Source: an uncultured Clostridium sp.
GTDB taxonomy: Bacteria; Bacillota; Clostridia; TANB77; CAG-508
Reading direction: 5' to 3'
Length of the DNA stretch: 5,324 nucleotides
NCBI GenBank assembly: GCA_945610215.1
Contig: CALYZR010000059.1
Coordinates: 1-5,324, forward strand
The notes beneath the pieces were generated by a model that saw nothing but the letters and a program-made list of their open reading frames with translations, had not been told where the DNA came from and ran no database searches. A program made the translations under genes and the position numbers. This document shows, piece after piece, positions 1 through 5,206 of this stretch; position 1 is the first letter of the stretch; every line of letters begins with the position of its first letter.

Positions 1-359
1 CATTAGGAACAAGTTTCCACAAAGTTGGCTCAATAATAGGTTCAGTATTTAAAGTTATGTTTTTAGTATGTCTATTTGGAACAAATATAGCAACATTTGG
101 TGGAGCTATGCAAATATTATTAGTTTCATTAGTGGCTACATTATTAGTTACAGCGGTTCCAATTGGTGGAGGTACAATATCAGAAATGATGATATTAAGT
201 ATGATGGGATATCCAATAGCAGCATTACCAATACTTACAATAATAGCTACAATTATAGATTGCCCAGCAACAGTGTTAAATGTCGTTGGAAATACAAGTT
301 CAGCAATGCTTGTATCAAGAATAGTAGATGGCAAAGATTGCTTAAAAGAAGAAAAATAA
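1..359 (+). CDS. SDF/DAACS-family cation:amino acid or dicarboxylate symporter, C-terminal part (5' end outside window)
   Basis: The reading frame is open from the first base (codons start at position 3) to TAA at 357-359, giving 118 visible residues. These match the C-terminal third of the glutamate/dicarboxylate transporter family (GltP/GltPh fold), which moves organic anions or amino acids across the cytoplasmic membrane coupled to cations. A hydrophobic helix is followed by VPIGGG, which corresponds to the tip of re-entrant hairpin HP2 (VPGAG in relatives). Then comes IIDCPATVLNVVGN, the counterpart of the substrate-binding helix TM8 (DMGRTxxNVTGD). In GltPh terms the aspartate that binds the substrate amino group and the following Asn are kept. 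The arginine that binds an acidic side chain is Ala, and the final Asp is Asn. I infer that an acidic amino acid is an unlikely substrate and that a neutral amino acid is possible. The family call is firm; the substrate is not. The gene ends at the hairpin at 377-412. Confidence 0.85.
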   Translation, partial: LGTSFHKVGSIIGSVFKVMFLVCLFGTNIATFGGAMQILLVSLVATLLVTAVPIGGGTISEMMILSMMGYPIAALPILTIIATIIDCPATVLNVVGNTSSAMLVSRIVDGKDCLKEEK

Positions 360-376
360 TAATTGAATATATAAAT

Positions 377-412
377 AAAAATAGAAAGTTACATTGTAAC
401 TTTCTATTTTTT
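377..412. terminator. Bidirectional intrinsic terminator between convergent genes
   Basis: Arms 377-392 and 396-411 are perfectly complementary around a 3-base loop (ATT). The right arm runs into a T tract (407-412) for + strand transcripts, and the A-rich left flank gives U residues for - strand transcripts. It can therefore end both the symporter mRNA and the XRE-regulator mRNA. The TAG stop codon of the - strand gene (404-406) lies inside the right arm. Confidence 0.85.
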
Positions 413-1000
413 CCTTTTAAATTTTAATGTTGACCACAAAATAATTGCAAGTTGTGCAGGGATACCAAGTATAAATAATTGCCAAAGATTATATTTAATT
501 AAAGATAAGTATATACATAATAAAATTGACCAAATTAAACAAGAAACTATAATATAATTGTTCCTTCTATTTCCCCAAAGAGTGTTAAAAATTAAAAATA
601 AAAGTATAGTTAGAGGAACACTAATGTAAAATACATACCAGACATAAATACCCTTAAAAATTGAAATCAAGCTAAAAATTATTGTTGCAACAATCCATAT
701 TGGAGAGGCAGACAATAAAGAAAGCGAAATCTTATTAAGAGTACCTGATTTTATTTTATCTTCTATTACTATTAATTTTTCATTTTTTGAATGCTCATTC
801 AAAAGATAGTCAACAGTAACACCAAATAAATCTGCAATCTGTTTTAAAACTACAACATCAGGTATAGATTCTGCTCGCTCCCATTTAGATATTGCTTTAT
901 CGGAATAATTCAGTTCATTTGCAAACTCTAATTGAGTTAAATTTTTCTCTTTTCTAAGGGTTGTTATATTAGTAGCAATTATTTGCTTCAAACCATTCAT
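404..1000 (-). CDS. Membrane-anchored XRE-family transcriptional regulator (HTH plus four membrane helices)
   Basis: The product is 198 residues. Residues about 7-67 form a Cro/C1-type helix-turn-helix: LRKEKNLTQLEFANEL, then SDKAISKWERAESIPD, then IADLFGVTVDYLL, the classic pattern ending the DNA-binding domain. A charged linker (about 68-90) leads to four hydrophobic segments at about 93-115, 119-142, 148-168 and 172-193, with a basic C-terminus (KFKRKK). This suggests a DNA-binding protein held at the cytoplasmic membrane, an architecture found in many Firmicutes XRE proteins of mostly unknown signal. I chose the ATG at 998-1000 because GGAAGTG (1008-1014) sits 7 bases upstream; an in-frame TTG at 1016-1018 would lie upstream of that site and has no clear one of its own. 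It is divergent from the acyl-CoA synthetase gene and convergent with the symporter. It has its own promoter (1060-1088), and TTCTACT-type half-sites around that promoter suggest autoregulation. Its target genes are unknown. Confidence 0.88.
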   Translation of the reverse strand: MNGLKQIIATNITTLRKEKNLTQLEFANELNYSDKAISKWERAESIPDVVVLKQIADLFGVTVDYLLNEHSKNEKLIVIEDKIKSGTLNKISLSLLSASPIWIVATIIFSLISIFKGIYVWYVFYISVPLTILLFLIFNTLWGNRRNNYIIVSCLIWSILLCIYLSLIKYNLWQLFILGIPAQLAIILWSTLKFKRKK

Positions 1001-1020
1001 AAAATTACACTTCCACAAAC

Positions 1021-1039
1021 ATTCTACTGATAGTAGAAT
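1021..1039. promoter_or_regulatory. Perfect inverted repeat, candidate operator for the XRE regulator
   Basis: ATTCTACT (1021-1028) and AGTAGAAT (1032-1039) are exact reverse complements around a 3-base spacer. The repeat lies in the predicted 5' leader of the - strand regulator gene, 7 bases upstream of its ribosome binding site. The size and symmetry suit a dimeric XRE repressor. No terminator-like T tract follows on either strand, so an operator is the better reading, although a small RNA hairpin near the ribosome binding site cannot be excluded. Confidence 0.55.
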
Positions 1040-1052
1040 TAAATTTTAAACA

Positions 1053-1082
1053 CTCTACTAATATAACACAAAAGTGTAGAAA
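1053..1082. promoter_or_regulatory. Two further TCTAC half-sites flanking the -10 of the regulator promoter
   Basis: CTCTACT (1053-1059) lies directly downstream of the - strand -10 hexamer, and GTGTAGAAA (1074-1082, reverse complement TTTCTACAC) lies in the -10/-35 spacer. Both share the CTAC core of the palindrome at 1021-1039. The core-to-core distance is larger (21 bases against 9), so the pair may be two weak sites rather than one operator. The position would let a bound protein block the promoter. Confidence 0.4.
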
Positions 1083-1088
1083 TAGCAA
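1060..1088 (-). promoter_or_regulatory. Sigma-A-type promoter of the XRE-regulator gene
   Basis: Reading the - strand, TTGCTA (1083-1088) is followed by a 17-base spacer and TATATT (1060-1065). Transcription would start near 1053, giving a leader of about 50 bases that contains the perfect inverted repeat. This is predicted from hexamer match and spacing only. Confidence 0.6.
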
Positions 1089-1101
1089 TAGCAATAAATT
1101 C

Positions 1102-1131
1102 TTGACTTAAAGAAGAGAATAATGCTAAACT
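1102..1131 (+). promoter_or_regulatory. Promoter of the acyl-CoA synthetase gene
   Basis: TTGACT (1102-1107) is followed by an 18-base spacer and TAAACT (1126-1131), which is preceded by TGC to give an extended -10 (TGnTAAACT). Transcription would start near 1138. Its -35 lies 13 bases from the -35 of the divergent regulator promoter, so a protein bound in this region could affect both. Confidence 0.6.
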
Positions 1132-1169
1132 ATAAAAAGTGAAAAAAATTCGCAAACAAACAAAAAATT

Positions 1170-1189
1170 GGAGGTAAATGTAAAAAATG
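1170..1189 (+). promoter_or_regulatory. Ribosome binding site with an in-frame start-stop (ATG TAA) before the true start
   Basis: GGAGG (1170-1174) is 12 bases from the ATG at 1187, longer than usual. Between them lies ATG TAA (1178-1183), in the same frame as the gene and only 3 bases from GGAGG. The next ATG, at 1187, opens the long frame. The spacing makes this start slightly unusual, but no better start is available upstream because of the TAA. Confidence 0.5.
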
Positions 1190-2920
1190 AAGAAGTTAAA
1201 TAGTGAAATTTATAAAGCCGATGAAATATATAATTTTAGAGATTTAGTAGATCGTAGTGCTAGAAAATATCCAGAAAATGTAGCATATAAATTTAAAAGA
1301 AATTTAGGAAAACCAAATCAAGAAGTTGTAGAAAAAACATATAGTCAAATAAAGGAAGAAATAGAAGCTTTGGGAACGTCACTTCTAAAAATGGGATTAG
1401 AGAACAAAAAAGTGGCACTTATAGGAAATAACAGATATGAATGGTGCGTTAGTTATTTAACAATTGCAACATCAAATATGGTTGTAGTTCCATTAGACAA
1501 GGCATTACCAGAAACTGAAATAAAAAGCTTAATTAAAAGAAGTAAAGCAGATGCAATTATATATGAAAATAAATATAGTAAAGTTTTTGAAGAAATTAAA
1601 CAAGAAGACACAACATTGCAGTATTTTATAAATATGGACTTGGATAAAGAAAAAAAAGGAATTCTATCTTTTAAAGAATTGGTAGAAAAAGGAAAAGAAG
1701 AAAGAAAAAATGGAAACAAATCATATGATGAAATAAAAATAGATAATGAAAAAATGAGTGTGTTAATATTTACTTCAGGAACAACAAATACAGCAAAAGG
1801 TGTAATGCTTTCTCAAAAAAATATTACATCAAATATAAATGCAATGGCTAAAATGTCAAAGATGTATCCAAAGGATGTATTACTTTCTTTCTTACCATTA
1901 CATCACACATTTGAATGCACAATTACATTTTTATACGGATTTTATAGTGGAGCAACAGTGGCATTTTGTGATGGATTAAAATATATTGCAAAGAATTTGC
2001 AAGAATATCATATTAGTGTATTTGTAGCAGTACCACTAGTATTAGAAACAATATACAAGAAAATACAAAAAGGAATAAGAGACCAAGGTAAAGAAAAATT
2101 GGTAAATAAAATGAGCAAAATTGCAAACTTTTTATTAAAATTCCATATTGATATTAGAAGAAAAATATTTAAATCCGTTTTGAACCAATTAGGAGGAAAA
2201 CTAAGAATAGCTTATTTTGGCGCAGCAGCTATGGATAAACATGTAATAGAAGGATATAACAATTTTGGAATAGATACAGTACAAGGATACGGATTAACAG
2301 AGACATCTCCATTGGTAGCAGCAGAAACAGATAAAGAGCACTGCCCAGGAAGCGTTGGAATGGCACCATATAATATAGAAATAAGGCTAGAAGATGTAGA
2401 CGAAAAAGGAGTAGGAGAAATAGTTACAAAAGGGCCTAATGTAATGATTGGATATTATGAAGATGAAGAAGCAACAAAACAGGTACTAAAAGATGGATGG
2501 TTCCATACGGGAGATTTAGGATACTTTAATAAAGATGGATATTTATTTATAACAGGAAGAAAGAAAGAAGTTATAGTATTAAAAAACGGAGAAAACGTAT
2601 ATCCATCAGATATAGAATTTTTAATAAATAAATTACCATATGTAAAAGAAAGTATATTATTTCCAAGAGAAAATGCAAAAAAAGAAATTGCATTAGGAAT
2701 AAAAATTGTTTATGATGAGGAAATGATAAAAGAACAATTTGGAGATAAAAAGAAAAGTGAATATAAAGATTTAGTTTGGGAAGATATAAAGGAAATAAAT
2801 AAAAATCTATCACAATTTAAAAGAATAAAAGAGCTTATACTTACAACAGAAGAGTTGGAAAAAACAACAACTCAAAAAGTTAAAAGATTTAAAGAAATAG
2901 AAAAAATATTAACAAAATAA
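1187..2920 (+). CDS. AMP-binding long-chain acyl-CoA synthetase-like enzyme
   Basis: The 577-residue product has all the landmarks of the adenylate-forming (ANL) superfamily: the P-loop TSGTTNTAKGV (196-206), SFLPLHHTFE (234-243), FGAAAMD (344-350), YGLTETSP (368-375), GWFHTGDLG (437-445) and the hinge region GRKKEVIVLKNGENVYP (457-473). The C-terminal TTTQKVKR (560-567) supplies the likely catalytic lysine, K564. Family members activate a carboxylic acid with ATP to an acyl-adenylate and then form the CoA thioester, in the cytoplasm or at the inner face of the membrane. Length and motif order fit fatty-acyl-CoA synthetases (FadD/FACS group), but chain length or another acid substrate cannot be read from the sequence. 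The P-loop differs from the usual TSGTTGxPKG, having Asn and Ala in place of Gly and Pro. The gene stands alone between its own promoter (1102-1131) and terminator (2927-2962), so no pathway partner is visible. Confidence 0.92.
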   Translation: MKKLNSEIYKADEIYNFRDLVDRSARKYPENVAYKFKRNLGKPNQEVVEKTYSQIKEEIEALGTSLLKMGLENKKVALIGNNRYEWCVSYLTIATSNMVVVPLDKALPETEIKSLIKRSKADAIIYENKYSKVFEEIKQEDTTLQYFINMDLDKEKKGILSFKELVEKGKEERKNGNKSYDEIKIDNEKMSVLIFTSGTTNTAKGVMLSQKNITSNINAMAKMSKMYPKDVLLSFLPLHHTFECTITFLYGFYSGATVAFCDGLKYIAKNLQEYHISVFVAVPLVLETIYKKIQKGIRDQGKEKLVNKMSKIANFLLKFHIDIRRKIFKSVLNQLGGKLRIAYFGAAAMDKHVIEGYNNFGIDTVQGYGLTETSPLVAAETDKEHCPGSVGMAPYNIEIRLEDVDEKGVGEIVTKGPNVMIGYYEDEEATKQVLKDGWFHTGDLGYFNKDGYLFITGRKKEVIVLKNGENVYPSDIEFLINKLPYVKESILFPRENAKKEIALGIKIVYDEEMIKEQFGDKKKSEYKDLVWEDIKEINKNLSQFKRIKELILTTEELEKTTTQKVKRFKEIEKILTK

Positions 2921-2926
2921 ATTTAG

Positions 2927-2962
2927 AAAAAAGCTATCTAGTTATTATTAGATAGCTTTTTT
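2927..2962. terminator. Bidirectional intrinsic terminator
   Basis: Perfectly complementary 14-base arms, 2927-2940 and 2949-2962, enclose an 8-base loop (GTTATTAT). The arms begin with six A and end with six T, so the hairpin can end transcription from both sides: the acyl-CoA synthetase gene (stop at 2920) and the convergent small gene whose stop is at 2971-2973. Confidence 0.9.
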
Positions 2963-2970
2963 GCATATAT

Positions 2971-3346
2971 TTAAATAAACAAATTTAAAAAACTTATTGA
3001 AATTGAAATTAAAAACGATTTTAAGGAAACTTTAATGCTTTTTTTAAACATTGTTTGTGCTGTAAGTAAACGACGTTCTTTTAAAGTTACCAAAGATAAT
3101 GTTTCATCATCAGGTTCAATATTTGAATAATCTTCTTTAATTTCTGAGTCAACATCAATTTCACCGTTTGTTTTCAGAAACGATAGTAGAAGAAGAATCT
3201 TCTTTAATAGCACTTAAATCTAAATCGTCGTTAAAAGTTTCGTCATCTGTAAAAAAATCATTAGTATTAATTGAATTCCCATTTTTTATATTATTTAATT
3301 TATCTAATTGATTATTTAACTTATCAACAATGCTATTAATATCCAT
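2971..3346 (-). pseudogene. Small acidic protein gene of unknown function, interrupted by an apparent one-base frameshift
   Basis: I do not recognise this family. An ATG at 3344-3346 with AAGGATG (3355-3361) upstream opens a frame that reads MDINSIVDKLNNQLDKLNN and an acidic Asn/Asp-rich stretch, then stops at TGA (3161-3163) after 61 residues. A second frame continues without a break (TNGEIDVDSEIKEDYSN...), passes through a basic segment (LKERRLLTAQTMFKKSIK) and ends in a hydrophobic tail (SFLISISISFLNLFI) at TAA 2971-2973. Removing one A from the run at 3171-3174 (TTTT on the + strand) joins the frames into a protein of about 124 residues reading VSETNGEID across the junction. The span is 376 bases, one more than a multiple of three. 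The tail may be a membrane anchor. Promoter, ribosome binding site and terminator are all intact, so the break is either recent or a sequencing/assembly error. Programmed +1 recoding is possible but I see no known signal for it. Confidence 0.6.
3129..3208 (-). repeat. 13-base direct repeat within the frameshifted gene
   Basis: The - strand sequence ATTAAAGAAGATT occurs at 3196-3208 and again at 3129-3141, encoding IKED in AIKEDSS and in EIKEDYS. The copies are 67 bases apart, one more than 22 codons, yet encode the same residues in the two frames. This supports an indel between them. The repeat is short and could be a chance result of an acidic, Lys/Glu-rich composition. Confidence 0.45.
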
Positions 3347-3400
3347 AAATAACACATCCTTGTTTTATCTTTAGTAAAATTAAGTGTAATATTTGTATAA

Positions 3401-3429
3401 ATTATAGCATTATAAAAAATAAAATGCAA
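3401..3429 (-). promoter_or_regulatory. Promoter of the small frameshifted gene
   Basis: Reading the - strand, TTGCAT (3424-3429) is followed by exactly 17 bases and TATAAT (3401-3406), with TGC directly before it, forming an extended -10. Transcription would start near 3394, giving a leader of about 48 bases before the ATG at 3346. The quality of the site argues that the gene was recently functional. Confidence 0.7.
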
Positions 3430-3509
3430 ATAAAAGTAGAAAAAACATAAAAAATGGCAAATAAAACAATAAAAAACTACCAAAAATGGAAAAAATTATA
3501 TAAAATTTA

Positions 3510-3538
3510 TTTACAAAAGTTATAAAATAAAATATAAT
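3510..3538 (+). promoter_or_regulatory. Strong sigma-A-type promoter of the sortase operon
   Basis: TTTACA (3510-3515), a 17-base spacer and a perfect TATAAT (3533-3538) predict a start near 3545 and a leader of about 40 bases. AAGGGGG (3572-3578) serves the first gene. No other promoter or terminator is visible down to the window end, so the three genes at 3585, 4583 and 5207 probably share this transcript. The remaining intergenic sequence between the two divergent promoters (3430-3509) is A-rich with no feature I can support. Confidence 0.75.
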
Positions 3539-3584
3539 ATTTCAGTAAAATTTTATTAAATCAAATATAATAAGGGGGTTTAAA

Positions 3585-4574
3585 ATGAAAAAAACAATTT
3601 CTAAACTGATTGTATTAATAATTGCTTTTCTATTAAGCATTGTTATTATGCAAATTTCAGTTTATGCTACAAATGAAAATATAGAAATATTAGAAAAATC
3701 AAATGGAGATTATCTTATATATATCAAAGATAACTTAAACAATGATTTCGAATTTGCTTTTTCAAACGTTGCAAATGCAGATAAGAATTCACTATCATAT
3801 ATGGATTCAGAAACAGATGGAACAGGAGAAAATGCAAGCAAAGTAGCATACGTAAACAGTGTAACAAAAGCACTATTTAATCAACCTACATATATGTGGG
3901 CAAGAATAGGAACAAATTACATTCTAGAAGGAGTTCAAGTTGATTTATCAAAAGCTATGCATGAGTACGATTTACAATATGCAGCATCATTAACAAAAGA
4001 AATAGACGTTGACACAACAAAAACAAATACAGTAAAAGAAACAATAGATGGAAAAGAGATAACAACAACAGTAGGTAAGGTGGTTTTAACAAATATTAAT
4101 GAAAATGCAAATTATTCATATATATTAGTTAAACTTCCAAATTCACAGGAATATAATAAACTTATGGATTTAGCAACAAGAGTTTCTAAATTTAATTCAA
4201 CAACAAATATGTATACAAGAATTAATATATATAATGAATTCTTAAATACTTTTAATAATTTAATTCCAAGTGATACTGATAATTGGATTGATGTTCAAGA
4301 AAATGAAATTTTGCAACCAGAAGATGCAGAAGATGGAGAACAATATATTTTATGGATTAGAGAAAGTCAAAACAATCAAACGACCAAACTAGATATCCAA
4401 TTTTTAACTTCACATAAACAATATTCAGAAGAAAGAATCATAGAAACAATAACAACAAAATTACCAATAACTTATGATAATAATACACTATTAATAGTTC
4501 TTGCAATTCTAATATTAGTATCAGTTGTTGTTTGTATAAGAATAAAAACTTTAAAAAATAAAGAAGAAAAGTAG
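3585..4574 (+). CDS. Secreted surface protein with a cell-wall-sorting-like C-terminus (LPITY variant)
   Basis: I do not recognise a named domain in the 329-residue product, but its layout is clear. Residues 1-28 are a Sec signal peptide (MKKTISK, a hydrophobic core, cleavage likely after VYA-28). Residues 29-290 are a hydrophilic, cysteine-free extracellular region rich in Asn, Thr, Glu and Lys, with aromatic-rich patches such as PTYMWARIG (101-109) and GEQYILWIRE (251-260). The C-terminus has LPITY (293-297), a short polar spacer, a hydrophobic helix (about 302-319) and a basic tail (RIKTLKNKEEK). That is the order of parts in a sortase sorting signal, with Tyr where LPxTG has Gly. The gene has a strong promoter and an AAGGGGG ribosome binding site 6 bases before the ATG, and is followed after 8 bases by a sortase gene. 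I infer that the protein is anchored to the cell wall or to another protein by that sortase. A plain C-terminal membrane anchor is the alternative. Confidence 0.75.
   Translation: MKKTISKLIVLIIAFLLSIVIMQISVYATNENIEILEKSNGDYLIYIKDNLNNDFEFAFSNVANADKNSLSYMDSETDGTGENASKVAYVNSVTKALFNQPTYMWARIGTNYILEGVQVDLSKAMHEYDLQYAASLTKEIDVDTTKTNTVKETIDGKEITTTVGKVVLTNINENANYSYILVKLPNSQEYNKLMDLATRVSKFNSTTNMYTRINIYNEFLNTFNNLIPSDTDNWIDVQENEILQPEDAEDGEQYILWIRESQNNQTTKLDIQFLTSHKQYSEERIIETITTKLPITYDNNTLLIVLAILILVSVVVCIRIKTLKNKEEK
4461..4475 (+). other. Codons for the LPITY pentapeptide, putative non-canonical sortase recognition motif
   Basis: These five codons encode residues 293-297 of the secreted protein. They sit 37 residues from the C-terminus, 4 residues before the hydrophobic segment, as expected for a sortase cleavage motif. 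In LPxTG-type signals, sortase cuts after the Thr; here the fifth residue is Tyr. Function is inferred from position and from the adjacent sortase gene. Confidence 0.5.
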
Positions 4575-4582
4575 GAAAAATT

Positions 4583-5173
4583 ATGAACAAACTAAAAGTT
4601 TATAAAATATTGTTAGCATTATTAATAATTGCAATCATTATAGTAGCTACATTGGTTATTATAAAATATGTAAATATGTATAATAATGAAAAAAACTTAC
4701 AAGCAACTGTTACAAATATTAATGAACAACTAAAAAATAGCGATGAATCTATTTCACGAATAGATGAGCAAATAGGAGATTATAAAGTTGTTGGAATAAT
4801 TAAAATTCCAAAAATAGATTTAGAGTATCCTATTTTAGAAAAAACAAACAAAGAAAGTTTAAACTTATCAATTACAAAGTTTTGGGGAAACGAAATAAAT
4901 GAAATTGGGAATGTGAGCTTAGCAGGACATAACAATTTAAATGGGACTATGTTTGGAAAAACAAAAAAATTAGAAGTAGGAGATATTATAGAACTTACAG
5001 ATATACAAAATGTAACTTTAAAATATCAAATATTTAAAAAATATGTAATAGATCCAAATGATATATCTTGTATATTACCAGAACAAGAAGATACAAGAGA
5101 AGTAACATTAATTACTTGTACTAATGGTAATAAAAACAGATTAATATTAAAAGCAAGAGAAATAAATATGTAA
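4583..5173 (+). CDS. Sortase, class D-like (membrane-bound cysteine transpeptidase)
   Basis: The 196-residue product has a short basic N-terminus, one membrane helix (about 8-30), a polar stalk (about 31-66) and a sortase beta-barrel. It begins with the typical GIIKIPKIDLEYPIL (71-85). The catalytic residues are visible: His116 in LAGHNN, Cys179 in TLITCT and Arg186 in NRLILKA. Sortases cut a C-terminal sorting signal after Thr, form a thioester with the Cys and pass the protein to a cell-wall or protein amine. The TLxTC motif and compact N-terminal-anchored layout fit class D best; the class is assigned from motifs alone. A weak ribosome binding site (AGGA, 4573-4576) overlaps the stop codon of the upstream gene, so the two are probably translationally coupled. 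The upstream LPITY protein is the obvious candidate substrate. Confidence 0.92.
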   Translation: MNKLKVYKILLALLIIAIIIVATLVIIKYVNMYNNEKNLQATVTNINEQLKNSDESISRIDEQIGDYKVVGIIKIPKIDLEYPILEKTNKESLNLSITKFWGNEINEIGNVSLAGHNNLNGTMFGKTKKLEVGDIIELTDIQNVTLKYQIFKKYVIDPNDISCILPEQEDTREVTLITCTNGNKNRLILKAREINM

Positions 5174-5206
5174 AAAGAGGTAAAACTCGAAAAAAGGAGG
5201 TAAATA

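Noticed and set aside
68..427. Open + strand frame overlapping the symporter end
   Set aside because: It is a +2 shadow frame of the symporter with Asn/Ser/Tyr-rich low-complexity translation, runs through the terminator, and has no ribosome binding site.
1016..1018. Upstream TTG as start of the XRE regulator
   Set aside because: It lies upstream of the GGAAGTG ribosome binding site, adds only six residues (MWKCNF) outside the HTH fold, and lacks its own ribosome binding site; the ATG at 1000 is well placed.
1453..1719. Open - strand frame inside the acyl-CoA synthetase gene
   Set aside because: Antisense shadow of a clearly conserved enzyme; its Ser/Phe/Leu-rich translation is typical of reversed AT-rich coding sequence.
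2571..2813. Open - strand frame at the 3' part of the acyl-CoA synthetase gene
   Set aside because: Antisense shadow over the conserved hinge region, with no start signals and a Phe/Leu/Tyr-rich translation.
3171..3185. Programmed ribosomal frameshifting in the small - strand gene
   Set aside because: The change needed is +1 (or -2), not the common -1; there is no slippery heptamer of the usual kind and no obvious stimulatory structure, so a simple one-base indel is the better explanation.
3174..3213. Upstream extension of the second frame of the small gene (GTG start, reading MLLKKILLLLSFLK)
   Set aside because: It lies opposite the well-supported first frame, has no ribosome binding site, and its Leu-rich text is what the acidic first frame gives when shifted; the real protein enters this frame only after the frameshift.
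3421..3466. Near-repeat AAAATGCAAATAAAA / AAAATGGCAAATAAAA
   Set aside because: Only two imperfect copies in extremely A-rich intergenic DNA; chance is a sufficient explanation and no CRISPR-like or iteron-like spacing is present.
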